Source: Astrocystis sublimbata
Taxonomy: Eukaryota; Ascomycota; Sordariomycetes; Xylariales; Xylariaceae
Length of the DNA: 64,000 nt
Assembly: GCA_022453515.1 (NCBI GenBank)
Contig: JAJNNY010000007.1
Span: 1,054,001 to 1,118,000, forward strand
Direction: 5' to 3'
Part shown: one piece after another, positions 33,584-46,076 of the stretch
Position numbering within the stretch: the first letter of the stretch is position 1
Layout: every line of letters starts with the position of its first letter
Notes under the pieces: generated by a model
The model's database searches: none
The model's input: only the letters and a program-made list of their open reading frames with translations
What the model was told of the DNA's origin: nothing
Position numbers and translations under genes: made by a program

Positions 33584-36500
33584 CTAGCCGTCAATAGGAC
33601 ACCTATACTGACATTTGCGGCCAAACTGATCAACAGTCCTCCCCCCGCCGCCCTGCTCTTGGCCCTGGAGCAGCGCGTCCAAGCACTTCTGGTGATAAAT
33701 ATGTCTACACGCCAGCACGACAAGCGGGCCCAGGGGCTGGGTATTCCGTACACCACCTGTAGGATTTCCATTCCCATTGCCATTCACGCTTGCAACGCCG
33801 CCCCCTTCTCCACGGGAGCCTTGGTTCTGGTCCGCTGCACTGCCCTGCCGTATTGTCAACTCTGTGCTCTTCCCCTTACCTTTCCCAGCATATATCCCCT
33901 CCTGTCGCTGCGAGGGATCATCAGTAGCGATACCTTTCCCCCTTGCCGACTCAGAAGCCGCAGCAGCCGCAGCAGTAGCACTCTTCTTTGTCTCTCGCTT
34001 CTCCGCCTCAACACCCCTTCTCTCCTCCCATGCCTCGAAGACGTTTCCCGAGACCCCGGGGCCCCATAGTCTTCGCCCACAGGCCTCGCAAGTCGACCCC
34101 TTAGGTCTCCACCCTCTCTGGCGAAGGTTCACTGCCTGCTTCACGTCGACAAAGAGCTGCTGTTCTAGCAAGCGGTTGGAAAGTTGCAGAATGGACTGCT
34201 CGTAAGCATATGCGGAGAAGATGGACTGCAGCACGGCTCGTAAATCAGCCAGGTTGGGCGACGTGGCGGCTGCGCGCGCCAGGAAGGCGCGGAGGATGCG
34301 TAGGAAGGTCAAGCTGCCGCCAGAGGAAGTGACTAGACGATCACCCGATTCTGAGCCTTGGACTTGCGCGGATGTCGCTGTGAGAAGGGCCGTAAAAGTG
34401 TGTTGAACCAGGGACCGTAGCAAAGCAACAAGCTTTTCAGAATCGACTAGGTGAGGAGCATCTCCCTTCCCGGAAAATCCGTTTGGTTTCGGTGAGCTGA
34501 CTATGGTGGACAGCTGGCGGGTAATCTGTACCGTTGTGTCGATTATGTCCAACCATAACTTCTCGCTAGAAGTGAGATCATTGGGGGTAGACGAGCTCTG
34601 CTTCCGTTGTACGGCAGTAGGTTGCTTGGACGACTTCATTTGACCTTGGCATAGCCAGATACCCACGTGTGTGTACTTTTGCAGTGACTTCAAGATGTCC
34701 TCAGCGACTTCTTGGGTGTCGACACCCTCGTTGTCTTCATATTTCTCTTCTTCGTTGTTACTTGTGCCGGATAGCAGACCTCGAAGAGTTGATTCTAGCG
34801 TATAGAGGTGCTTCGTCAAGCGGTCCATGGCATCTTGTACTTGTCCCTCTTGTGCCATCAGAATGACGGCAGCGTCAATAACGCCTGTATCCTCCATTGT
34901 AGGCAGCAGCTTGTCGAGCCGAAGGTTTTTTGCTTGCACCAAACCAACATATGCGGATACATGGGTGGGGTTGTATCGACACATCAGTTGTACATAGAGT
35001 TCGATGAAATCACGGTCGAAGTTGCTTTCTGGCTGTCCTGAACTTTCGGACTCGGGCTCCAGGAGCGCCTTGAGATAGACATATTGTAATACGGAACCAT
35101 CTCTAAGGGATTCAATAAGGAAATGGTGTAGTTCAGGCGCATATGTGTTTATCGTTTGGGCTGCTTTGTTCGGATCCAACTCTATCAAATCTGTAGGGTG
35201 TTGTTTGACAACATCATGAACATCTAGGACGTGTTTCTTAGTTAGGCCGGCCTGTGGTTTGAGGCAATCCGCAAGGCAATTGAAAACATCTTCCTGGTCA
35301 TTAGGGTCTTCGAAATAGGTTTGGACCAACAAACCATAACGCTTTTCCGTCTTGTATATCCTTTTCAGAATGCGATAGAACCCGGCTTTCTGGAAAAGAG
35401 GTATCATTGGGTTCAAGTCCGGAGGCTGATACACAGAAAGCAGGTATTCTGCACTCAGCTGGGCATCATCCGCTAGATCCGCACCTGGATAATTGCAAAG
35501 CCCGCCGATGATTTTGTCGAGCGCCGATCCCGATATGATGAGATATTGCTGGAATTTCGGCAAGTTTCGTGCAATGAACATGTCTAAATAAATGGTGTCT
35601 TCTGGGGCAAAGTCATCGCGGTTCATGATCTCCAGCAAGATCGAGACGATGTACTGGCGGTCGACAGTCATGCCGAATACTTGCTCTTCGGGTAGGTCTT
35701 TTCCAGTGCCACCGTTCAGCTGCTTTTCTTGCGTTTCGTTAAGGAAAGGATCCTCGAAGGCTTCATTTAGAGCACTCAGAAAACTCGGTGCATCGAACTT
35801 CAATATCATACGCAGGTAAGGGAATGGTGGCTCCTGTGATTCAGCAGGGCGAGTCAGAAACTCTTTCCCACCGCCCTTTGGCCACTCGACGGTGTTGCCA
35901 GAGAAGAGAAACCAGTAAAGCTCGGCTTTGGCTTTGAAGGCTAGTTCATCGTCAATGACCTCTCCTGTTGGGTATATCCTGCCGGTCAATGTGTATGAAA
36001 GGTAAGGGAAAATTTTAAGAGCATTGACACCAAAAATCTCATCTTCCATCATATTCCCTGAGGAGTCGTAGTCGCCGCTTTGCATCAGTGGTTTCAAAAG
36101 TGTCAAGAGATCGATGAGTGGCGTGATGTAGTCATACAAGGCTTGATTCCAGACGTAGATGAGGGCATCGTAAAGACCATGTTGTTTGCATAGTAGTGTG
36201 ATCTGGTCAATATCGAAAGTGGTGGTCTCCATATGACATATCATCTCTTCCAGACGACTTTCCCACCCTTGGCTCACGAAGTGTGTTACCATCGCCTTGA
36301 CAGCACTGGGCGGTACAGTCCTGATGGTCTTTTCTAAAATGTAAGGCTCAAGAACCTCAAGGAATATCCCCTCGGCATGGCCTTCATCATACCATTCGTA
36401 GACCTCATCGAAAAGGAATTCGGTGTCACCCAAATTGTGACAGGCCACAAAACAAGTTTCTGCTAGTTCGCGCAAATGCTGGTTATCGGCTGAAGCCTCG

Positions 36501-38658
36501 TTCTTCTGACGCTGACCAAAGGCATATTTCAATGATGCAGTCATGATCTCCATCAACTTGTCCTCTACCAAGTGGTGCCGTGCAACTGAATCTTCTGGCA
36601 ACCCAATAGTCAACTTATTAGCGTCACCGGTGTAATACGAGGTCGCCAGCTGTATAGCGCCCACATAATCGCCATTCTCCATCAGGGCGATCAATCGATC
36701 GGCCCAGTTTGACAGTGAACCTATCGAAATATCGTTGCATCCGAGCAAGAATATACGCCCCTTGTAGGTCTTGAGGCTCATGTAGAAAGCATCGGCAACA
36801 ACACCGTGCATAGAGGTATCCTCCTCATCCAGCTGCTCTACTAAAGCGTGCAATTGTGTGGAGAACATGTCGGCGTGATAGATTTGCTTATGTATCAGAT
36901 CAAAAGCTTCGGTCATTCTCATAGAACGATCCTCAAGAATGATCAGGCGCTGGCTAATTGTTAAAATGGCCAAGACTGACCGACTCATCCATTGCACAGC
37001 AACGATAGCCTCTTCGCATTTCCAGCGACTTCGCGCTTTGAACTGGAGCGAGGGTGGCTTGTCCCTGTTTTCGGACGGCATTTCATCCAAGTCTAAAACG
37101 GTCAATACGTTCGACCAACAGTAGACAAGTTTCGCCTTCGATATCGTGCTGCCTGTCACAGGGTCGGGGACTTTTAGCTTGACTGCAGGAAACCATGCCA
37201 AGCATCCGCTCATGGCGCTGTGTGGCGCAACATCCTTTGGTCTCGCCGATTTGTGTTGTGTCTGCGCAATGGGTGTCGTCGAAACAATGACCAGAAGGTA
37301 GGGAGTGAGCATAGCTGTGAGGCCCATTGCATCTGTCGCACGTTCCAGGTTGCCCAGGGGCAGGGGCGCGAATGCCAAAACCGTACTTGGCTTTACGGGC
37401 TTTGTCGACGGCGCTGGGGTGTCCGGATACCGTCCAAGGATCCTCACCGTCTTGACTGTCCTGCCGAGCGAGCCCGTTCCGCGGGTAGCTAGGTGAGAGA
37501 AGGCCATGCCACGATCATCGGCCGAGACCAGAGCCGTATGTCTTGTCCCTAGAAATCCGAGATGAGTGACGGCCACGTTGGGCATGTGCCCATCCATTGT
37601 CCGATGCTGCGCTTGTGCCGGATCTAGGTGGGAAATGGCTAGAAAGGGGCGCGAGGCGCGACTGGTGTCCCAAGTGAAGATATTGCCATTTGCGTGACCA
37701 GCCCCAATGGTAGTATGGTCCGCGGATATGGCTATCGCGGTGATGGGTCCAGATTCCACGGCTGTGAAAGATCAGCAACCAGAAGCATGGGAGGTTGAAA
37801 GTCAGCACAACTGTAGTCAAATCTTACCTTTGGTACCCGGACCAATGATGGTTTTGAGGTTTTGGAAATAATCAAACATTAGAATTATACCCTTGCTGGT
37901 GCCCAATACAATAGAGGCCGAGACGGCTACACAGGTAGGAGAGCCAAAACCTCGCCTCCCGGCTTCGGAGAAGGCTTGCCCATTCAATTTATTGAGCTTA
38001 GTCCACCGCACGACTTCCCAGGGCGGCGAGGAGGTTTCAGTCTCACTAGGATCGAGGAGTTGCTGGCTGCTCAGGGATACATTTCGACTGTGGCTCGGGA
38101 GGAAGGCGGGAGATAAGGGTCGCGGTGAAAGGGGGGAGGGGGAGGATATGCGCGACTGGAATCGTCGATCGAAGGGGCGGAAGGAGGGCGTCGGGCTGCT
38201 CAGGCCGGGGCGCGATGCGATGGACGGGGGGACACTACTCCCGACCGACGACCTCACAGAACCCTGTCAAGAATAGCCAAGTTAGCAGACTGCTGCTCCT
38301 CGATAGGTAGCCATGCTCGTACCTGTATCGAGGGCGAATCGTCGGGCACCGACAGCAGCGAGCTGATGGGACTGCCAGCTCGGCGAGGCAGGCCGTCGGC
38401 GGACAAGGCGTCATCGGAGGCATCGGCTTGGTCGCGCAACAGGTCATGGTAGCGACTGGCGACAACGGAGCTCCGGACGGGGGGCGCATCGTCGGCATCG
38501 TCGTCTACGTCGTGGTCCGACAGGTCGGCGATGTGGCCGTGGTCACGGTCTCCTTGGATTGTCTCGTCATCGCTGGAGCCGGCATCCCCGTCTGGAGACA
38601 GATCGAGGGGGGCTGGACCCATGGCCTCGCCTTCTCTCTCCAGTGACGGCGTGCTCAT
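33584..38658 (-). CDS. VPS8: Vacuolar protein sorting protein Vps8
   Basis: Vps8 is a CORVET subunit that binds Rab5/Vps21 and tethers early endosomes (family knowledge). Three exons, 38323-38658, 37828-38263 and 33584-37761, give about 1649 residues. ATG 38658 is the first in-frame ATG. The N-terminal 110 residues are acidic. A WD40-like beta-propeller follows; it contains KGIILMFDYFQNLK, ITAIAISADHTTIGAGHANGNIFTWD and VLTVLDLDEM. A long alpha-solenoid then occupies most of the protein, including the region YNPTHVSAYVGLVQ. A RING-type zinc site closes the C-terminus: Cys1482/Cys1485 (CEAC), then LVVLACRHIYHQKC near 1602-1617 and Cys1641/Cys1645 (CQYRCPIDG). About 120 residues of low-complexity sequence separate the first cysteine pair from the rest. 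A potential optional intron lies in that insert (33757-33879). Assignment is firm. Confidence 0.95.
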
Positions 38659-39393
38659 CGAGGCGGTTGTATGCTGCACATGGCTTCAACTGGACGTCTT
38701 CTCTAAAAGATCGCGGGTGTTTCTGGTCCAAAAGCGCTCAATTTGAGAGCTCGCCCGAGCTTACTAGCGCGTGTCGGCGTTCGAGCTTCGATGGTCTGCT
38801 TTGCGACTTATAACGAAGGCTGGGAGCAACAAAGACAGCAGAGATGCTGGGTGGGCAATGGGCAATGCCAGAACGGAAGGAGTATCGGTTTAAGAAACGC
38901 TGAACGGGTCGCTGCCGTTGAGTTGGTCTGATCAGATCTAGAAAGTAATTTGATGTTGTCGTGAGTTAGAGCTTCCAACACCATCGGTAGATACTTAGAT
39001 ACTTACTTAGATGACCAGCAACGTACTGTACGCACTTGCACTGTATAAGCCTTTACGAGCGGGACATGGGTACCTAAGAACGTGCCCGGGCATCTACCTC
39101 CCTGGCATGCCTGGAGAGGCACATGCTGTAGGCTCCTTCTTCGGCATGAACCCAGCCAAATACAGCCCAAAATCACGTCACTCCACAGTCCAGGTTCACA
39201 TGCTGACACGGTACCTACTTACAGCTTGAACCTCGAGCAACTTATCAAGCCCTCCCTCTAAGCTCCAACCCCAAGTTCATGCACTCGAATTCGAAATCTC
39301 TCCATTTCCACCCACATTCTGTCGAAACATTACACGAGAGCCATCATATCTGTTAGAAAGAACAGCCAAAGGCCAAACAATCACACCACGAAG
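38659..39393. other. Shared upstream region of VPS8 and the GPALPP gene
   Basis: The 735-base spacer between two divergent starts should hold both promoters. It includes CT-rich sequence near 39240-39330 just before the GPALPP gene. No gene inside. Confidence 0.55.
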
Positions 39394-40683
39394 ATGGCCT
39401 CAATCGGCCCAACTTTACCGCCTCACCTGGCGAACCGCAAGCGCATGCGCGACGCCGAGGACGATGACAGCAACGAACCATCTGTAAACCCACCACAGCC
39501 CAAAAGACGCGCTTCAGACAGCGCACAGCCCAACACAGATGAGATAGATTTAGAAAGCGACAGCGACGACGGCTATGGACCCTCCGTCCCCGCTGCCACG
39601 CGCCCCTCGAAAGGGCCCGCGATGCCTCCATCAATAGGGCCAACACCACCCCCAGCAGCTTCAATAGGGCCGAGCCTCCCACCAAAGAATGCCGACGAGG
39701 TCGCATTAGACAGCGACGGTGAAGAGGCGGAATCAATCGGCCCCTCAGCGCCGCCACCACCACTATCAACATCCACAAGAGACGGCCCTGCACGCTCAGT
39801 AGGACCTACACTATCCCCAACCAACACGGAAGAGGTCCCTCTAGACGGCGACGATGACAACGACGATGCGGGCCCAGCACCGCCGCCGCCAGCAGGTCCG
39901 CCAAAACGCACACACGACCCCGCGCCTCCCCCAGCGCCCCTCGCCCAGCGACCTCAGGCGCCTGCCGACCCAGACTCCGATTCCGACGATGACGATGACT
40001 ACGGCCCGGCCCTCCCAACATCAACCTCGCATCAGCAGCGCCAAGCGCGCGCCCTCGCCGCCGCCGAGGCCGAAGCTGCCGCTGCCGCTTCCCGAGGCCC
40101 CAAGCGCGACGACTGGATGCTTGCACCACCGACTTCTGGCGGATACCGCGCCGAAGACCCCACGAAGCTGAAAGCCCGCAAATTCAATTCGGGACCGCGC
40201 GCCAACACGGACAGCAACGGCGGCGAGATAGCGAGCATCTGGACCGAGACACCCGAGGAGAAGCGGCGGCGGCTCGAGAACGCCGTGCTCGGGCGGGGCA
40301 ACAACAATAACAGTAGCAGCTCGCGCGCCGCCGCATCGAGTACCTCCAAAAACAAGGGTGCTAGTGCGCTCTCAGATCCAGATCCCGAACAGGCGGCGCG
40401 CATCCGGTCCTTCACCGAGTCCACGCGCGGCAAAAGTCTGTACGAGGAGCATCAGGCCGCCCGCGCCCAAGGCCAATCCGGCTCTGGCTCCGGATCCGCC
40501 TCGGGGGCTTCGAAAGGCAAGAAGAGCTGGGTGGACGAGGAGGACGACGACCCAAGTAAGCGCGCCTTCGACAAGGAGAAGGACATGAAGCTCGGCGGCC
40601 GCATCGGCGCGTCGCAGCGCAAGGAGCTGTTGAATAAGGCTGCTGACTTCGGAGGCCGCTTCACCAAGGGGAAGTATCTATAG
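39394..40683 (+). CDS. GPALPP-motif protein (DUF3752)
   Basis: Relative of human GPALPP1, a nuclear protein of unknown exact role. Single exon, 429 residues, ATG 39394 in AAGATGGCC context. Repeated short motifs of the form I/V-G-P-x-x-P-P are visible: ASIGPTLPPH, SIGPTPPP, SIGPSLPP, SIGPSAPP, SVGPTLSP and YGPALPT. Acidic Asp/Ser clusters lie between them. The DUF3752 domain forms the C-terminal half, from about KRDDWMLAPP (residue 235) through WTETPEEKRRRLE and the RAFDKEKDMKLGGRIGASQRKELL block, to FGGRFTKGKYL. Low-complexity Ala-, Asn- and Gly/Ser-runs interrupt it. High GC and repetitive codons make the antisense strand open too, but the sense protein clearly fits the family. Confidence 0.92.
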   Translation: MASIGPTLPPHLANRKRMRDAEDDDSNEPSVNPPQPKRRASDSAQPNTDEIDLESDSDDGYGPSVPAATRPSKGPAMPPSIGPTPPPAASIGPSLPPKNADEVALDSDGEEAESIGPSAPPPPLSTSTRDGPARSVGPTLSPTNTEEVPLDGDDDNDDAGPAPPPPAGPPKRTHDPAPPPAPLAQRPQAPADPDSDSDDDDDYGPALPTSTSHQQRQARALAAAEAEAAAAASRGPKRDDWMLAPPTSGGYRAEDPTKLKARKFNSGPRANTDSNGGEIASIWTETPEEKRRRLENAVLGRGNNNNSSSSRAAASSTSKNKGASALSDPDPEQAARIRSFTESTRGKSLYEEHQAARAQGQSGSGSGSASGASKGKKSWVDEEDDDPSKRAFDKEKDMKLGGRIGASQRKELLNKAADFGGRFTKGKYL

Positions 40684-41770
40684 AATATGGTACGTTTGGA
40701 TATAAACCCAATACCTCCTCGGACGTGGGTTGTGAATAATGTACTATATAACGCACAACACGGATGGCTGAGTCGATCGATTCACCGTGGTCTAGGATAG
40801 CCGGCTTGCATTACCCAGGCCACCGGGATAGAGATAAGCAGAAAGCGTTCATGAACCAATGACTCTTATCCAAGTCCAATATGAGGATGTCTCGAGAGGA
40901 TGGAGGAGACAAACATGTCGCGCAATACCAGGAACACGAGATCGCAAGGCAGGCTGCCTTGATATCTTATACCATGACAGTGACAGGATCAGTATACTCG
41001 CGCCTTCATCCACGGACGACCAAGCGATGGGCACATTTAGACCTGGGACGTGTAGTTGACGGAAGTTACAAGTACCTAATATCCGACTAGCTAACATTTC
41101 TGATGCACCACATGGCATCTCGCGCCAGGTAGATTAGACTAGATGCTCCAGCAATAAGGCCATCCATGCAAGCAAATCATCCTCGTGGCAATCGCCACAA
41201 AATCTTTCAAGATTCTCAAAACCACGCCATCTGTTGTGCCAAGCACCTCGGAACTCCAGCCCAAACAAACTTCAACTAAACGCTCCTAACGATGCTAAGT
41301 AGTCATCTTCTTCGAAGTCTGATATCTTCGTAAATGGAAACGCCCCTTCAAAAACGAACGTCGCAGGAGATCTCGACGAGTGTCGTTCCTTCGCGGAACA
41401 CTTTCTTCATGAGCAGTTAGCGCCTGTACAAGCACTATGCTACCTGTCTGTTGCGAACGTTATATGTCTGCGATCTTCATTGTGCAAAGCTGGTTTCAAA
41501 TTCGGCTCCAATAATCCGAGTAATGCCGCCCGAGCTAGGGGACACAGAATATTCCACCTTCGTGTGAACCGGTTTCTGTGCTTGCGAGGAGTGACGCAGA
41601 CCATGCTAATTATGCATGTTCGATGTGATCAGTCACACCCCCAGAAAAATGTGACAGTAAGTATGTGCATAGCTTAGCTTGGCAAATCCAACATGTTCGT
41701 ACAAAACCGCTTGAAACTTTCATATTGATTGTTCTGTAAATGCATATATAAAGAATTACTTTAGGTTGTT
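40684..41770. other. Spacer between convergent genes
   Basis: About 1.1 kb between the 3' ends of the GPALPP gene and the RING-H2 gene; presumably 3' untranslated regions. No domain-bearing frame and few TAGGTA copies. Confidence 0.5.
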
Positions 41771-43364
41771 TTAATTCGTCTCAGTAGTCGGCCGGACGCC
41801 CGCTTCAAGCTGGGATGGTGTTGTCGAAGCGGGAGCGGTACCTGTATTAGAGCCGCTGGGTTGAGGCTCGGCAGCCTGTGCGTCCTGATTCCTCCTCATC
41901 ATCTGGTTCAGTCTGAAAGGCGGGAACCGATTTCGGAATCGGGTCAGAGCGCCGCCTTCGCTTTCCTCTGGAACGCCCGTACGTTGAGCTTGGGTGGCTG
42001 TGGCTCTACGGCTCGCTCGCATGTGATGCTCGCGTGCCCGATATTGTCGATCCGTTTCTGCAGGATCTCTAGGAGTGTCATCGAATCGGCTCGAAAACAT
42101 CTGCCTAGGAGCGTCACGAAAGTGACTCCAAGCAAATGAACGCACAGGTGGTCGGGGATAGTTCAGACGGCTATTATTCCTCGAAGGATCGGTTGCGGTT
42201 GCCGGGGCATTAGGGTCTCGAGGTTCGGTTTCAGCAGGCTGGGGGCGAGCCCTGGGTGTGTAGTAATCAGCCTTGCAAAGAGGGCAGCATGCTCTCCTGT
42301 TAGTCAGCCATGGGTCTAGGCACACTGCGTGGAATGCATGACCACATGTCAAGCCACGGACGTCGTCATCATCTTCGAGCGTATCGATGCAGATGGCGCA
42401 CGTGTCGCCTGATGATTCCATCATGGCGGGATCGACAGCAGCATTTATGGGATCGTCTTCGTCGTCTTCATCGTCATCGTGGCTAGTTCGATCATTTTTA
42501 GACGAGGCAGTGTCGAGCTGCGCAGCCGCATCTGCTGGTACCTCGTTCGTAGTAGCAGGAGCACTATCTGTACCCGTGGGCGCCGTGGTACCTGTAGGCT
42601 CGGTACTGGGCTTCTTCTCGTCTTTTATTGTTGGCTTCGGCTGGTTCTGGGTTTCGCGTTCGGGTTGAGTTGCGGTATTCGCAGTTGGTTCATCAACCGA
42701 ATCGCGGAGGTCCGACGTTTGTTCCGGAACGATCCCTTCCACGCTTCGCACGCTATTAGGGCGAGTGTTTGGTGCTGAGATACCGCCTGCGGTCGGTAGA
42801 CCTTCCTTCTTGCGTGCCAGCATCCACATCTTGTACTTCACCATCGGGAACTTCTCGTTGACTTCGTCCATCGACATCAACTTCTTTTCGCGACGTCGTC
42901 GGTGTGGCCGTGCGGGCATGCTCTGCAAGTCAATGGGTTCGCCATTCTCGTCCAGTCGTGCCATGGCGCGGTTCCGGGCATTATACCGGAAGCAATATTT
43001 GACACCGACAATGATCCTGCGCCCGACATTAGTGACCTGGAGTGTGCCAACGAATTCCGTCGGTTCACACTTACCATAAGTTGGTGAAGACCACACCAAA
43101 GCCGAGAGCGACGAAGAACAGCAAAGGCGAGCTGGACCCGCCTCCGCCGCCTCCACCGTCCTTGGGCGGCTCACCAGTCGGGGAAGCCGCCGCATCGGTG
43201 GCACTACTCGTCATCATGGACGAAAGGCCAGTAGGAGAGGCGCCAGCCTGTGTTGTAGTCGTGGGGAGTGTTGTAGACGAAGTAGCGGCCTGCCTGATCT
43301 GATACTGCACGATGCTCGCCACCACGTGGGCGCCGTCAACGACTGCGCGGTTAATGTGTTCCAT
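41771..43364 (-). CDS. Membrane-anchored RING-H2 protein
   Basis: Probable E3 ubiquitin ligase on an internal membrane (inference from domains). Two exons, 43075-43364 and 41771-43016, joined over a 58-base intron inside a Trp codon, give 511 residues. The first 30 residues are helical, followed by a Ser/Thr/Gly-rich linker. One transmembrane segment (LLFFVALGFGVVFTNLW + IIVGV) lies at about 80-103. Basic YCFRYNARNRAMARL follows, then the conserved VNEKFPMVKYKMWMLARKKEGLP block. A disordered acidic linker leads to a C3H2C3 RING at about 303-344 (CAICI, CGHAFHAVC, CPLC). The tail is disordered. ATG 43364 is the first in-frame ATG. Membrane RING-H2 proteins of this layout are common in filamentous ascomycetes; the substrate is unknown. 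Confidence 0.9.
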
Positions 43365-44012
43365 GTTGGGCAACAGGCACAGTGGGCGACTACAACAAGG
43401 CGGTTCAAAGACGATCAGGGCCCGGTAGACGACGAGATCACGAAATGCTAGGGCAAAACGACCAGCCCGAGACCAACTGAAGCCGTCACTCTGGGTGCGG
43501 CGACCGACCTCAGTTTATCGAAATTGCCGGGCGCTGATGTCCGGCGTCTTTATTTGCAAGGGCCGGATCGGAAGCAGGGCGGAAGATAGTTTGCGCTGTT
43601 GAGAATTAAGGTTATTATGGACATGAAACCATGATTGAGTTGTCCGATGCAGTCGAGGAAATGCACACAAAGCGGGTACAGGCCGTGGCGGGAACCGTTC
43701 CGTGGCTGCAGCCGACCGATCGCTCGATTGAGTTTGACGGGGTAGCAGGACAGCGAGGGTCGCGAGGGTCGCCGGGTACTATATCGGCGCTGTCTCGACG
43801 ACAACGGTGTTGGTGGTTGGGTGCAGGTGGGCTTGGGAGGTTTCGAGAGGACCTTCGGAGTGCATGCTGCGAAGAACTCGGCTCTGGGCTCTGGACTCTG
43901 GGGCTCTAGGCTGGTGGCGGCGTGGAACAGCTGAGTAGGTGGTTGAAAGGGGAAGGTCGGAAACCAGGAAACGGAGAGGAGATATGGTCGCTGGTTGGCC
44001 AGGTATCTGCAA

Positions 44013-44027
44013 GTACCTAGGTACCTT
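44013..44027. repeat. GTACCTAGGTACC palindrome
   Basis: A 12-base perfect palindrome, one more copy of the dispersed motif, about 650 bases upstream of the RING-H2 start. Confidence 0.7.
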
Positions 44028-45276
44028 AAGTACACGTTCGACGCTCCAGGCATGCCAGGCTCGCCAGGTCCTCCCACTGCAGGGAGCACACGACTCACTC
44101 TCAGAAGGGCCCAGGCCTAGAAGGGCGCTGAGCTGACATGCTAGGGCAGTCGAGGCACCGCTAGCTCTGCTGCGCAAGGTACTTCTAGCTTGTACACTAA
44201 GATACAGTAGGATGCTAAGCGCGGACTAGTGCTGATCTGGTTAACGCTAGCCCACCCCAGCGCCACCCCAGACCAAGGACAGACGTCCTTCCTGCGCCGG
44301 GTAATAAGCTGCCGTGTGACAAAAATACTCAAATCATTCAATATCGAGACACTGAGCCAATGAAACACGACAAATTAGACCCATCCTCAACACCGTCCAC
44401 CGTCCAAAGCAGATAACAGTACTTGTGCGCTTAGACGTCCACTAGTATACAATGTTCACAGTACAGTCTATTCCAGCTGTAATGTGATGGGATCAATGAG
44501 CCTTATCGACCCCATTCAGACACAAGCGCATCAATGACTTCATCTCTCAGATAATAAGCCGAGAGATATATGGGGGAGAGGGAAAAAAACTTATCCAATA
44601 AGTCTACGTCCCTAACTATCAACACCAAGTCTTTGTATGTAGGTCTGCGCAATCATGAAGAGACAAAGGAATTAGGGGCGTCAGCTGACGTATGTACCGT
44701 ATCTGACCTAGTAAGCACTGTAAAGTGTTGCTTTGCGGAAGGGCGAGAGACTGCCCGCCGAGCCCGTCGAGCCCGTTGCTGGAAACCTTGGTTCCTAATA
44801 TGGTCTACTGTCTATACTAACCATTGCACTAGGACGGAGATCGACCGCATGCTGCAGCAACCACCCTCTAGATCTGTAACTATGTCCCCATATGCAACTC
44901 GGCAACCTACCAAAGGCCGCTATGTAAGTCGGTAAGTCTGGGTCAATGAGGCATGCAGAACAGTGACCCGAGCTGACCTTGGAAGTGCTCGATCCCTACG
45001 AGTAGGTCTTGCGTGTTTCGTCTGAAGGCCATCACCTGTCCACACACAAGTCACACGCTCATCATCTACCGTATCTCTACATACTAATGCACTCCTGTCA
45101 GCCGGAAAATCCGAATCGCTAGCTGCGGATACAACTGTGGGTATGGGATGAACAATCTGCCCTCGCCTCTCACTAACTGCGTCTGAAACTCGTCCAGCCC
45201 TAGCGTGTATTTCCTCACCGAGGCGCGCTGGAAGCTGTATCTGGGCAAGATGAGCTGTCTGTGCAGTGCTGTAGTG

Positions 45277-45309
45277 TAGGTGTAGGTAGGCGAGGTAGGC
45301 GAGGTAGGT
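45277..45309. repeat. Tandem GAGGTAGGC repeat
   Basis: Three near-copies of a nine-base unit (GTAGGTAGGC, GAGGTAGGC, GAGGTAGG), a tandem variant of the dispersed GGTAGG sequence. Confidence 0.75.
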
Positions 45310-46061
45310 TTCAGGATGGAACCAGTCGGTCGGTCAGGTAGGGGCCAGACAGGAGGATCATTGGTATCATCATCACAGATCGAACGAAGGACAGAAATAG
45401 AACCGGAAAGATTGTTGGTCTCGGATTGTTATGTTCTTTCTGCATTCGGTGCGTACAGACGGAGACGGGCGAGGGGCACATTGCAACAACGCCGCCGTGT
45501 CGGGCCAGCAGGGGGGGGCTGGCGCTTAATTGCCTCGATTGCTTGATGCTCTCGAGTATCTGCACGAGAGATCTGAGTCCCTGCTCGCCTGGCTGTCGGC
45601 TGTGGCTAAGGAAGGGATACAACTGTAGCACGTCTCAGGGAATCCTTCGACTGCCGTCCGCGTACTCATACATGTTTTGAACTATAACAAGCCTCGAATA
45701 CTACGTACATGCTATATGGTATGAGTCTCTGTGCGCAGCATCCGGAACTCGGTCTACCTGGTAGAACTGCGAGCTGATGGCTGGTGGCTGATGGCTGATA
45801 GATTTATTGTCAATCAAAACATCGGACCTGATTTCTCCCAACACGTGCAGACTGCATCAACCGTTCCCGACACATGCATTCGATTTGTATTCATTCCAGC
45901 AGCCCTATTGGCGCTCGATCAGGTCTCTGCCACCCCCTTCAGAAAGGGCACGCAGACTTGAGGTTTCCCCATAGACGTCGAATCAATTGACTTTTCCCGA
46001 GCTCATTATGAGTACACTAAAGCAGAACTTGGATGGATTACTACAACATTGAATTCCCCCT

Positions 46062-46076
46062 CTACCTAGGTAGGTC
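46062..46076. repeat. CTACCTAGGTAGG palindrome
   Basis: A 12-base perfect palindrome (CTACCTAGGTAG), another dispersed copy in the gene-free tract. Confidence 0.7.

Noticed and set aside
39353..39911. Antisense open frames across the GPALPP gene
   Set aside because: Mirror of GC-rich repetitive codons on the other strand; the sense protein has a clear DUF3752 signature.
41480..41677. Plus-strand frame 3' of the RING-H2 gene
   Set aside because: Short, no domain, lies in the likely 3' flank of convergent genes.
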